This document shows, piece after piece, positions 32,256 through 43,859 of a stretch of 64,000 nucleotides of DNA (the first letter of the stretch is position 1; each line of letters opens with the position of its first letter). The stretch spans positions 118,773-182,772 of the forward strand of contig RHPI01000385.1 of NCBI GenBank assembly GCA_009103225.1. Direction: 5' to 3'. The stretch comes from Chlorokybus atmophyticus. Its lineage: Eukaryota; Streptophyta; Chlorokybophyceae; Chlorokybales; Chlorokybaceae. Made by a program: the position numbers and the translations under genes. Below the pieces are notes generated by a model that saw only the letters and a list, made by a program, of their open reading frames with translations, ran no database searches and was not told the origin of the DNA.

Positions 32256-33617
32256 ATGGCAAAAGGCAAGTCAAAAAAGACATCTCAGCGCACTGAGTAT
32301 CCCCCGCTACGCAAGTAGAGGGGCAACAAGAGGATACAATTGACCCACAGGATGAGATTGAAGGGGCCATTCACCTCCTTCCTGGTGAACGGTTTGACAA
32401 ACTTGAACCCGCTAGGCAGCAGCGCCTTATACTTGATGTAGAGAAGCGGTTGAAAGATGTTGAACTGGGGGCAACCCCGTTAAAGTTGCCTGCAGACCCT
32501 ACTCAGATTGTGCATGTTGATATCAATGAGCCTGGGGAGAAAACTACACAGCAACAACCTGCACCAGCAGCTACTCGCACCACTTCAGAGGGAGCTCAAC
32601 AAAACCAACTTTTTGTGTTGCACCCACTGAGACTAATGATGACTCAGAATTTTCTGCGCGTCCTTGACGCTGCTTTTAATGGCCCGCGTTGCGCATTACA
32701 ATCTTTAGCACAGTAATGTCGCCATTAGGAAGCGTTCACGCGAGGCGTTGCATCTGGATTGGAGAATGCAGAGTCATTAATCTCTCATCTGTCGCAGCAA
32801 GTTACGGCATTGCGCTCTGCACCCGCCACAAGCAGTATGTCTGCCAATGCCAAGATGGCATTGGTCAAGCCATCCAAGTTTGATCCCATTGACAGGAAGA
32901 CTACTGTTAACAAGTGGATTGTGTCCATTAACAAGTGGTTGGCCTTAGCCAATGACATGTCAGGGGGGGACAACTTTAACATTCATCTCAATTTGGCACC
33001 AGCAGAGGTGCAGATGCAGCATGAGAAGGGCAAGTTTGCAAGTACCATGCAAGCACTGCTGAACTACATGCGCAGTCACTACCAGAGTGTTGCGTCTTGG
33101 GTGGAAGCAGATGAGAAGTTGGCCCAACTTCGAATGGGCAACAAGAGTGCTGATGTGTATGCGCGCGAGTGGCGCCTGTTGGTTGATGCAGTCAACCAAG
33201 GACCACTTCCGTAAGATGCGGCTGCACAGATGCGCTCCATTCGCAGTGGATTACGCAAGAATCTCGTCACCAGCTTGCAGCTAAGAGGGGACAACACTGT
33301 GAGGGGGCCTGGGGATCTGGATGAGTACCTCAAGGCTGTCATCAGTATCGACCACTCTCTACGATCTACCAAAGCAACTCACTCCTGAGGATACAGCTGC
33401 AGTGTCAGTGCAAAAGTAGAAAGAGCGCACGGACGGCAAACGTGAAGCACCTGAGCAATCCAAGAGGTCCCGCTTCAATAAGCCCAAGATGACTTGTGCT
33501 TCTTGCAGGAAGCCTGGTCACACGGCAGATCATTGTTGGCAGCTGCACCCTGCGCTTAAGGCCTCTGCGTCTCAAATGGTCAAGGGCAAAGGCCAGAAGA
33601 GTCAGCTGCAGCCGTAG
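32256..33617 (+). pseudogene. gag: Chromovirus gag, broken
   Basis: Gag would form the virus-like particle. From ATG 32256 (MAKGKSKK) the frame shifts near 32315. The body continues through LPGERFDKLEP and, in another frame from 32759, the capsid-like MALVKPSKFDPIDRK...WLALAN...ADVYAREWRLLVDAVNQ. It is interrupted by TAA at 33212 and further stops. A zinc knuckle, CASCRKPGHTADHC (C-x2-C-x4-H-x4-C), lies near 33500. The copy is not functional. Confidence 0.75.
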
Positions 33618-34640
33618 GGATTAGCCATGGCCACTGTGCCAAGAGACATTGGTTTGGACATTATATCTGTTTTACGTATTCATGGTATTGCACATGCTTG
33701 GTTTGATCATCATACGTTGCCTGTATTGCGGCGTGATGAACCAGTGCATGATGCGCGTGTGTTACTTTCATGCAAACCAGCTGACTTAGCAACTAATTTA
33801 GCAGAGTTTGCTATGTTTCAAAAACATCATCATGATATCATAGGGTATGTCCTCATGCCATGCTATAATGACTCATGGTTCAAATGGACATGGACATTAC
33901 ATAAAGACCATATGGACACCTTGTGGCTAAGTTCAAGCGGACAACCGACATGCCTACTTCCATGAAGTTGGTGGTGCTTCCGCCGCACAGTGACCATGTG
34001 TAACGATGCTCGTGCTGATTGAACACCTCACCAGAGCTACCAGCCTGATGAACGAGCTAGGATGCAACTGAGCACACTATGGCGCTATCACATGTGCACC
34101 TACTCGCAATCAATCAACAACAGTATTCGCACTGTGGGGTGAACACCTTGAGGGCAATGTAGGCGCCTCAAAGCTTGTGGGGGCAGTCTGGTCCGTGCAA
34201 GAGCTGTAGCAAAAGCAAACCCGCGCGCACACTCGTACCGTGGATGCAAACTATACAAGCACGCACACACCGTCCACAACAAGGGCAAATAACTTAATTT
34301 CCGCTTGGTCCAACCTCCCTAAAGGCAGTATACTAGCTACTTATATACCTAAGAGGCTACACTATCATTGTAGAAGTTAACTATGTTGACTCCACCGCGA
34401 ACACATGCTCGAAAACACGTGAATTAGCTGTTTAAACTGCGTCGGCGCATAGAAACTGTCAACGGTGGTCAAATGTCAACGCATAACGCTCGCGTGACCT
34501 TTTACACGCGCGCCCTTGTTGTATTAATAACCCGGCGTCTTGGGACTTTATATAAGCATAACGCGTCAGGCCTGTTAAACAGGGCTGTTTTGGGGTAAAA
34601 GGGCTAGAAACGTAGCTTAAAAGCAAGTGTAACACCAACT
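33618..34640. other. Spacer between gag and protease
   Basis: This kilobase has one open frame (33627-33965) without family resemblance, then AT-rich sequence with TATA-like stretches around 34330 and 34550. In related elements gag and protease are nearly adjacent, so this may be another small insertion. Confidence 0.35.
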
Positions 34641-37569
34641 TTGTTACACCATGCGCTTGTGGCCGCATTTGAAGGTGATCTTATTCCCTTACTATGGACC
34701 TTTCAGGGTTCTTTAGCGGGTTATTATGCTTCATTTGTGTTGGACACCGCTGCTACGCATAGCTTCATTAATCATTTCTTAGTGAAACGCTTATCGTTGG
34801 CTACGTCACAAGCAAACATGCTGTTGCATGCCGCAGCGCGTAACGCTTTGCCTCTATATGGCGTGGTCAATGCATGCGCATTGGTGCATACTCGGGCGTG
34901 TTGAAGCTGTTAGTCACAGATCTTGGGATTGACAATGCTGATGTTATACTGGGGCTTGGTTGGCAACAAGCTGTGCGTCTGACTCTAGACACATTTGCAA
35001 AAACATGTTCTGTACGCAAAGGTAAGCGTAAAGTTACGCTCACCACGCAATTGCGACAAACTTTGCCTGAGCCTGCAGGGCTTTTTGATGCTTTGCAAGC
35101 CACACGTGTGTATCGCAGCCATAAATTAATGGCCTTTTGGGCTCATGTACATGCTGCTTCCTATGCCAACAGCGCTGCAATAAATAGCATTCCTGAAATG
35201 CAACAAGTGGTGAATACATTTCATCGATGTTTGCTGACGCTTTGCCGGAACTACCACCGGATAGAGGTATTGGTCATACCGGTTTTATTGAACCAGGATT
35301 TGCCCCTCCGTCACGACCTACCTATAGGCTAAGTCCTGTAGAGAGGGTGGAAATGGAAAAGCAGATCACTGAGTTATTGGCCAAAGGTTTCATGAGCCGA
35401 GTAAAACTCCATACGGCTCTCCCATTCTCTTGGTGAGAAAGAAAAACGGGAAGCTACGCATGTGTGTGGATTATTGTGCATTGAACAAGATCGAAAAGTC
35501 AAAGTTAGGTACCCTTTACCACGCATTGATGACATGCTGGACTCATTATCGGGGAGTAAGTACTTTACACCACTCGACTTGACTGGTGGTTGTCATCAGA
35601 TCCGGTTGCATCCCAATGATGTAAATAAGAATGCTTTCAGAACGCCGATTGGCCATCATGAATTCAAGGTGTTGCCGTTTGGTTTGACCAACGCACCCGC
35701 AGTCTTTCAAGCCGAGATGAATGTTGTGTTTGGCGACTTGCTTAGCAAGTTTGTAAAGGTGCACCTGGATGACATCATTGTTCATAGTAATGACTTGGAT
35801 GAATATCAACAACATGTGGCAATCGTTCGTGAGCGGTTGCAAAAGCACATGTTGTTTGCCAACCTCAGCAAATGCAATTTAGGTAAGCAGGAGTTGCCAT
35901 ACTTGGGGCACATTGTTGATATTGATGGCATCAAGCCTGATCCTACCAAAGTTAAGATCGTGGAAGATTGGCCTACGCCTCGCAATCAGCATGAGCTGAT
36001 GTCATTTTTGGGCCTGGCTAACTACTTTCGACAGTTTTTATTCTGTTACAGTTCATTGACTTTGTCGTTGACAACATTGTTGCGGAAAGGACAGTGCTTT
36101 ACATGGGATGCAAAACACGACGAATCCATGCGCCTGATCAAGCGTGCACTAATATCAGCACTTGTACTGGTAATGCTGGATTGGAAGACACAATTCACCG
36201 TGATAAGTGATGCTTCCAAGTTGGGGTGTGGGGCGGTGCTCGTGCAAAACGATCGTGTGTGCGTATGAGTCTCGCAAGTTCATTCCGGCTGAGGTAAAAT
36301 ATACCACTACTGAGCAAGAACTATTAAGGGTGGTGCATGCACTGAAAACGTGGCATTGCTATCCTGAGGGCGTACACTTTACAGTGATAACAGACCACAA
36401 CCCTCTCGTGTTCTTACAGACTCAGCCAATGCTTTCTCGTTGTCAGGCACGCTGGAATGAGATTTTGTCTCATTTTAATTCCGAATGGTGCTATCGTCCT
36501 GGTCGTACAAATGTGGCGGATCCATTAAGCTGCATACCGGTGATGATTAACAGCATTCAGGCAAACGTCAATGCCGTTGTCGCTGTTACACCGGACATGT
36601 CATTCTTGTCACGTGTCAAGACGGGGTACAAGTGTGACTCTTGGTTTAACAACCATGAACACGTGACGGGCTTTGAATTGGGGGATGGACCATGGTATAA
36701 GGGCAATGCTCTTGTCATACCTGATCATGATGGCTTGCGCATTGAGTGTGTTACTACTGTGCATGACCCCCCACATGCTGGTTATTTTGGGCGGTTCAAG
36801 ACTACTGCTGCAACTCAACGACACTTTTATTGGCTCGGGTTGACAGTGGATGTTGATAGGTATGTTGCAACATGCGATGCATGTCAGCGCAACAAGCCGA
36901 GACGGCAAAGAATGTCCGGCCTTTTACAGCCATTGCCCATGCCATCGCTCAGTTGGGAGAGTGTCAGTATGGACCTCATCACTGCACTGCCTGAGACTAC
37001 CTCAGGTTATACAGCGATTGTGGTGTTTGTAGATTGTCTGACTAAGATGGTTCACCAAGTCACGCACGCAACAAGCACGTGAGTGCATGCGTGCGGCGCA
37101 AGATCAATATAAAGTGTATGCTGATGAGCATCGGCGTAATGTTGAGTTTGAAATTGGTGACATGGTGTAGCTAAACACCAAGTACTTATCACTCAAAGCA
37201 AAGGGTACCCGCAAACTCATGCCACGCTTTGTGGGACCGTTCGCAATACGCGAGCCAGTTGGCAAACTTGCATACCGGTTGGAGTTGCCAGCATCGATGG
37301 GAAAGATACATGATGTATTTCCTGTGAGCCTCCTTGCGGCCTATCGTGCTGATGGACGGACTCAACCACCACCTCCTGCTGTTGTCTTGGATGATAGTGC
37401 GGGCTCAGAACATGAGGTGGAGAATATACTTAATCATAGAAAGGATAAATGTGGACGCACATCTTATCAAGTCAAGTAGAAAGGGTATGGTGTTGAGCAC
37501 AACACGTGGGAGACCAAAAGGAACTTGACAAACTGCCAGCAGGTTCTTCGGGATTACAACTCTCGCTAA
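34641..37569 (+). pseudogene. pol: Chromovirus pol (PR-RT-RH-IN-chromodomain), broken
   Basis: Domains in order: protease with VLDTAATHSFI (DTA at the active site, where DTG or DSG is usual); RT from about 35300 with YRLSPVERVEMEKQ, YPLPRIDDMLDSL, TPLDLTGG and the intact catalytic VHLDDIIVHS; RNase H (YTTTEQELLRVVHALKTWH, TDHNPL, ADPLSCIP); integrase zinc domain (HAGYFGRFK...CDACQRNKPRR) and the start of the core (SMDLITALPE). Then about 150 residues of the integrase core are missing near 37080, and the frame resumes at the C-terminal part (DQYKVYADEHRRNVEFEIGD). A chromodomain follows (HEVENILNHR...KGYGVEHNTWE), with a TAG at 37477 at the usual Trp. Frameshifts lie near 34870, 35400 and 35470. 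It is a dead Ty3/gypsy chromovirus; its integrase would have used the chromodomain for targeting. Confidence 0.88.
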
Positions 37570-37709
37570 CGTGTGTGCCCACCGCACTACTGACAGGGCG
37601 TGAGGCAGCATGTCTTTAATGTGCAACCCTCGTCCCTCTTCGAAATCGGATCCGGCTGTTAGATGATTTACTAACGGCGCCGGCAGCCACCTTTTTCGAG
37701 GGGGGGCAA

Positions 37710-38040
37710 TGTCAAGGGCTTTTCCCTTATTTAAGGTTTTTACCTTGATATCATTATATATGACCTTAATTGGTCAATTATATGCCAAGCTCTATTGGTT
37801 CCTCGCTCTATGCTCAATTAAGACCCTTATATGAGTCTTATTCATGAGTCATAACGGGTGATATCCGCGATTCTTACCCTAATTGGTTGATATCAACCAA
37901 ACTGGTCAAAGCTATGGCTGACAGTGAGTGAGGGAACGGGGGTTCTTGACATGTCAGTCACGGTGGCGGCATGGGTAGGGTCGTTGGCGTGGGTGTTGGG
38001 GTAGAGGATTAAAGGGGGAGTTGGCATTTCTCCCTTTACA
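37710..38040 (+). repeat. 3' LTR of the chromovirus (331 bp)
   Basis: It starts TGTCAAGGG after the polypurine tract AGGGGGGGCA (37699) and ends TCCCTTTACA. The 5-bp TGATG at 38041 repeats the sequence before the left LTR. Its first 40 bp form an imperfect inverted repeat (TCAAGG...CCTTGA). Confidence 0.8.
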
Positions 38041-39336
38041 TGATGGCTGTTGCAAACAGCAGGGGCCAAGTAGGGTCACAGAGCAAGTGGCATTACACGG
38101 CAAACATCACCATACAATACAAGAACGCCTAACACAGACTGGGTGGGGGCCCACTAAGCTTAGCTGAGTGAGCTAGATACGCTCGACTAGAGAGGTTGGG
38201 GGTGTGTGGGGCAAGGGGTGGGGGAAGGCGAAGACACGGGGAACAATTCACTTGCCAACACCGCGCAGAGCATGTTGTGTTCGCACCACTGCCGGGGGTG
38301 TGTCAATGCGTTTGTACGTGGCTGTGTGGAGTTCTTCCATCAAACACTACAGATAATGTTTTTTGCACACTAGCACTAGTGTGCCCTTGCACTCCATGAC
38401 TTGTCAAGTTCTGTGATTACGGATTGAGGCTGTAACAGCTTCCGTGTATGGCAGCGGTTGTTAAGTAGTGGTGACACTTATCATTGGTCATTGATCTGTT
38501 GCAAGCCAATCAGTGACATTCGGGGTCTCAGCTTCTCATTGCTGATGTATGCACCCTTTTCTGCGAGATCGTCGAAACAAATATACACCTCTATTATTGT
38601 TGACATGTCATTGTTGGCGGTCAGTGCCGCACCATGCCCAACCGCACTCATCATATACACCCGTAGGCGCACACCCACACGCTACTACGCTACGCGAGCG
38701 CTGCGTCCGCCTTACTCGTTGGAGGGCGTTGCGCCACCAGTGATCGTCAAAACTGCCATAGCTGATTTTTGGCAATGCTGTTTGCCAGGCCTTCATGTCT
38801 ATTATCTCTTTAAAAACAATGTGCGGGCCACAATAGGGCCCATGTGCATTAGTTCATGATGATGGTTGATAGATATTTCTCGTACACTTGCACTGATGCT
38901 GACACCTACCTTGAATCTGTGTAGGTTTTATTACTGTACGCATGTACAAGCACACTGAGCTAGTCACACGTTGATCACATGTCACAGTCGCAGGGAGTTA
39001 CAATGCGCATGCAATGCCATCACTGCGCACCAACATTGTTTGTCATATGCCCGTAACAAATGCTGCCAGGATTGTACCATGGCAGTCATGCACAATACAA
39101 AAACTCACAATCTATCTATGATGCTACTGCACCCACGCCCATAGTAGAACATAGCTGAGCATAACAAGTTGTCCAGCAGCAGCTAAAGCACGCGCTACTG
39201 GTGGTGACAAGGTGGTTTGTTCCGGAGCGCCTGCTCTACCCAGAGCGTGCCACCGACTGCACATGCACAAGGGAGCTGCGGAACTCGGAACTTGGGACCG
39301 CATTTGTTTACAAGGACCGTCTTCACTCGACAAAGC
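38041..39336. other. Intergenic, no gene seen
   Basis: This is the flank of the LTR insertion. It has G-rich stretches (38195-38235). A minus-strand frame at 38481-38678 looks weakly protein-like but has no partner exons. The 3' end of the SBP gene follows. Confidence 0.4.
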
Positions 39337-42300
39337 TTAGCAGCAGACACACATGGGACCTTGACCAAGTCCCTGGACCTTGAAGCCAGAAAATCCCGCC
39401 TTGGTTCCAGGCGGCATCCCACTGGCCAGCAGTCGAACTTTCCTGTGGCACAGGCACTTGCAAGGGCGACTGCACTTGCAAGGGCGACTGCCAGTTGAGT
39501 ACCATGGCGCTTGCCGTGGAGGACTCAAAGGCAGTTCACGAACTCTGCGCTTCGAGTGCCTCAACCTGACCATGTCGCTGTACTCCGGATGGCCAGCGAG
39601 TAGTGCATACTCTGCTGGGGACTTGCGGTTGACATCCAGCGCAGTGTACCAAGCTTGGAACCCGTCCTGCCAAGGCGGTCAAGCACAAACATGTCAGAAC
39701 ATTGCGATAAAAGATACTCATGATAATTGCGCAAGCATGCGACTGACACTCTGATAGAGTGCTTAGCCTGGCAAGCAGGGATGCACAGGGCTGTGCAACG
39801 AGTACCTGAGAGTATTGACTTAGCAGCATTGAAACCATTGCACCCTTGTCATCCAGCAACGCAGCCAGGTGCAAGGGAGTGATGCCATCCGGTCCGTCTG
39901 TGTGTGCCAGTTGCTGGCCCCACCATCGCCGACAGTCAGCGGTTGTAGTGGGGTCGGTCGCATGCTGCAGCAAGACGCGCACAACAGCTGGACTCCGAGA
40001 CCTGACTGCCTTGTGCAATAAAGACAGCTTATCCGCCGAGCGGCTGCTGCCGTCAGTCACAGCGTCTGACTGCGCATATGCCTGCTGGATGACAGCGAGC
40101 AGCTGTGCCACCACCGCACACCATCCGCGCTCAACAGCAAAGTGAAGTACATCTTCCACAACTGGCAGATGGCACGATCTTCGCCAGTGATGGAGCTGTT
40201 GAGTTGACACTAAAGGCTTACACTCTTCCGCCATACCAACTGGCTTGCCACAGTCACACGGTGCACCGGTCTGGGCCTTGCACTCCCACTGGGGATGACT
40301 GTTGCGACGTGGTGCTGACAATGCGTGCCCGAGGGCGTACAGCAGCGCGTCCACAGTTTCAGATTGCTTCCTGCAGGCTGTTTGCGCATCTTGCATGGAA
40401 GATACTTCCACACACACTTCTGGACTTGCAAACAGGACTGGCTTCGGGTTGCTGAGAACTTCACCACGCACGACCTGCACACGAGACACTAATTACGCAT
40501 GTTCCAAGCAGAAGACCACTAAGCAAGTGCTGGTGGCGTGCTGCTGGCAACCACTCGTCAGCATGCACTCAATGTTCGCGACTGAACCTCCAAGGCCGCT
40601 ACTCCGTCGCCATCATGAGTTGCACATTTATGGACATGGCAAAGAACGGACTGCTTGCTGCTGTCCTGCGCAGACGCTTTGCTGGCTTTGCTGGGACCTC
40701 CGCAACAGCAAGCTGACGAGGTTGCCGCCTCCACCACCAACATGGGATATCTCCCGCGATGCCGGCACACTATTTGACTGCAGGGTGTTTCAACAACAAA
40801 GTCATGTACCAGTCACAGCAAAACATATGCGACTCAGTCACTGGCAAAGTTGGCATAGGCCACGACACACTTCATCAACATAAGATTTGCAGCCAAACCG
40901 CAAATGCCATGCATACCTCTCGCAGCCTGAAAGCCCTTGACCCTCTACAGTAAATACAGTTGTCGCACCACGAGGTGCGCAAATAGGTGAAATTTTCTGT
41001 ACAACTGGCGCTTGGTATAATTTGGAGGTGTCTACGATATCCGTAATCACACCTGCCAAGAACCGGTGGTTAAGCCAATAGGTCAACTTATTATTGCTGG
41101 TAACCCTTACCCAAGCAATACTAACTGCGCAACAACAACACTTGAACAAAGGGAGATGCCAGCTTGACAGAACACATGTACCTCCAAACACAACGGCGAC
41201 CATCTCTTCAATTTGCAGATTCAGACGGGAACGTGGCTCCTTCCAGAAACTCTTGCCGCGACCATTGAGCAGCTTCTTCACAGTACTTGTCATGTCTTTC
41301 TTGAGCTGTACGTCGCCACGTCACGCTCTTAGCAAACAGCTGGCAATATCGCTTTAACGAGTACGAATGCAACAGGGGACATTACCTGTTGCCATTGGGT
41401 CCTTGGCATGATTGCTTCCAATGTCAGCAGGACGCAGCCGGGCCGTATGTACGAATCAACCGTGAATGGAAAACCAGAAAGCCAGTCCAACACCTGCGTG
41501 CATACCAATGCAATATCAAACTTTCCGGCACTTGAGAATACAGGAATGGCACGGCAACATGCCACAAGAGCAGCACCCATGCGCAAGTCGCAATGGCAAA
41601 GGACCACTTGCCTGCTCTCGCACGTCATATGGCAAATCAGAGGGCGCACGCCCAAACAATTTGAAGGAGATTCGCCCAGCACGGTCCTGCATTGCATGAT
41701 AGTCAGTCATGTCATATGCAATGACGCAGCCTAGCACAAAGTGGTGAGGTGGGGCGAACCTGTGACAAAAATTGCGCACGCTGGCCACCATCGATGAGGA
41801 TGCGCTGCGCCTCCAGCAAGGCCGGCAGAATCGCAGCAGCTCCCGTGTTGTGCGACCCCGCCATGAGAGACCCGGACATGGCGCCTTGCATGGCGGCATT
41901 CACTTGTGCTTGAGCCAGTGTGGACAGCAACTGCGCCTGGGTTGACAGCAAAGCCTGCGCGTGCAAGTACATGTTGTCACATGCGTTGCTATCGCAGGGC
42001 AAGTCCAAATGAAGTTGAACTGGCCAAGAAAGAACCTGATTCAAGGTGGCAGACGCAGCGGCTTGAGTCCCACTGAGCACACGGTCCTGAGGCATCAAGT
42101 CCAGAACCACAGGTAGGCGAGGCACTGCAGCTCCGCCGCCCACGCCAGCAAGCAAGAGCATCTGCATCTGTGAACCACACAGCATGTTGATTGTTACCTA
42201 CGGCGATTGCACGCATGAGTGCATCGTGCCGGTTGCTGGGAAGGGTACCTGCTGCATGGATAGGGCGGGCACAGGCACCCCAGGTGAGGCAGTTGCGGCC

Positions 42301-43859
42301 GTCGCTGCAGCATCACCTGCAGGTGCAGCCGCCACTGGTTCCGCCGGCTTCCCCTCTGCTGTCGGGGCTGGGAACAGCTGCTGTGTAGTCAAGTTCTTGC
42401 CAGCCGCTGGCCCTTGTGAAGCTGCATTCAATATACACAGTAACGTCCCTTATATTTCAAGAAGTATACTGCAAAACACGCACCAAGGCTTCTATAGCAA
42501 ACCTAAAGTCTCTACAAGCATGTGCAGCAGGCAACTTGCGACATGTACATTATTACATCACCAGCAACACCACATACAAACACCTGGGCCAGCCGTTGTA
42601 GCCGCAGATGCTGCGCCCTGCGCTTTGGGTTCCGGTTCCTCAGAGCCTTCTCTAGTCTTCCGCCTCCTCCGATTGTGTCCTTTGAGGCGCATGCGACAGC
42701 TCCTTTTGTCAGCATCAAAATCAACCAGCGGCTGGAACCTGCAGATGGCGTTTTTGTCAGCAACTTTATGACATGAGTACAACTATTGATAACATGGCAG
42801 ACACACAAGCATGCTCATGCGCATGCGAACAGCAAGGTCACAGCAAGACTGGCCTTGCCATACCGACTGCATTGCTGGCAGAAGCGCTGCAGGAACCCTC
42901 CAGAAAGAACGGCATCCCCTTTGGCATGCTGCGGGCAGACACGGTGGCGCTTGTAATACTCCTTTTCGCTCGCCAAGCCCACACCACAACCATCGACCTG
43001 CAATATGCATACAAGAGAAACTGCTGTGTTACCACGACTCACTGACCAGAAAGCAGCTTCTGCTTTGGTTGTGCACAATGCAGCACACCTGGCATTCCAT
43101 AGGAGCTCGCGCAGCACCGCCGCCGCGGGAGCGCTTTGCCGCCGGCGCATGCGCAACGCTGTCTTCGCCAGTGTGGGAGGAGGCCGGCCCGGACATGGTT
43201 CTCTCAGGTGGGGCAACATCACTCGGCCCACCTGCTGTAGCTGTACTTTGAGAGGGCGCTGCTGGCTCTCCTGCTGGAGCGCTGCCAGCTGCCAGAGACA
43301 CTGCGCCTTCTTGTATCGAACGCGAGGCCTGCGCATTCACAGGGAAGTCCGACATTGGCTGCATACCGTCCCCGACCACAGGTGTGGCAGGATCCATTGC
43401 TGTTGCGTTCCAGAACAAGTGGACATTGGAAGCGACGTCCACTGGCGGAAAGTCCGTGGTGCTATCCGTGTCATCATGGGCCTCCTCGGTCTCGTGCCCA
43501 TGCTCGGCATAATCCATGGGCGGCAGGTACATGGACACGCCGTGGTCTTGCACCCACGCCGTGTGCTTGCATATGGGCTGCACCAGCTGCCCTCCTAGCG
43601 TCCCGGATGTGACCGCCTGGTCGGTGTGTGCGCTCTTGTGCATAGGAGCAGGGCTCGCAAGCATCGCATGGCTGTCCCACGTCCACGGCTTTGCTCCCCA
43701 TTCCAAAACCTCAAATGCGTTGCCCAGTGAACTGATGACAGGCTCCGGCTCCGCCTCTGTTTGAGTCACTGCCTCCACCAGGCGCGGTGGTGCGTGCTGG
43801 CGCAACTGCTGCTGCTGGTGGCGCTCCGCCATGAGAACAGGCCCATTTATAATTGCCAT
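39337..43859 (-). CDS. CRR1-like: SBP-box transcription factor with ankyrin repeats and Cys-rich tail (CRR1-like)
   Basis: SBP factors bind GTAC cores; Chlamydomonas CRR1 of this layout controls copper-deficiency and hypoxia responses. Exon 1 (43859-43089) is a disordered N-terminus with a basic AAKRSRGG end. Exons 42997-42864 and 42738-42584 carry the SBP domain (VDGCGVGLASEKEYYKRHRVC, RFCQQCSRF, KRSCRMRLKGHNRRRRK with the nuclear signal). Then 42421-42249, 42167-41760, 41686-41612 (GRISFKLFGRAPSDLPYDV), VLDWLSGFPFTVDSYIRPGC, LKKDMTSTVKKLLNGRG, FTVEGQGLSG, a Cys-rich exon, and from about 40480 the ankyrin part (LHFAVERGW, LLHKAVRSRS, GITPLHLAAL). The last exon ends with RPCKCSRPCKCLCHRK and CVCC, a metallothionein-like tail as in CRR1. 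The intron after 41612 has a GC donor. Nuclear; a copper-sensing role is inferred. Confidence 0.88.

Larger units (their letters stand above)
17064..38040 (+). mobile_element. 21-kb LTR retrotransposon insertion (chromovirus) with nested gene cluster
   Basis: Both ends fit one LTR insertion. TGATG directly precedes the left LTR (17059-17063) and directly follows the right LTR (38041-38045), a 5-bp target-site duplication. The left LTR starts TGTCAAGG, ends in CA at 17128 and is followed by TGGTATCGGAGC, close to the usual tRNA-Met primer site. The right LTR follows a purine tract (AGGGGGGGCA) at 37699. Gag-pol of a Ty3/gypsy chromovirus occupies 32.26-37.57 kb. The 14 kb in between (about 18-32 kb) holds spliced genes on both strands, including a DNA transposase, and is best read as a second element inserted in the leader. 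The alternative, a retroelement that captured these genes, is less likely because the genes have introns and a transposase. Confidence 0.75.
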
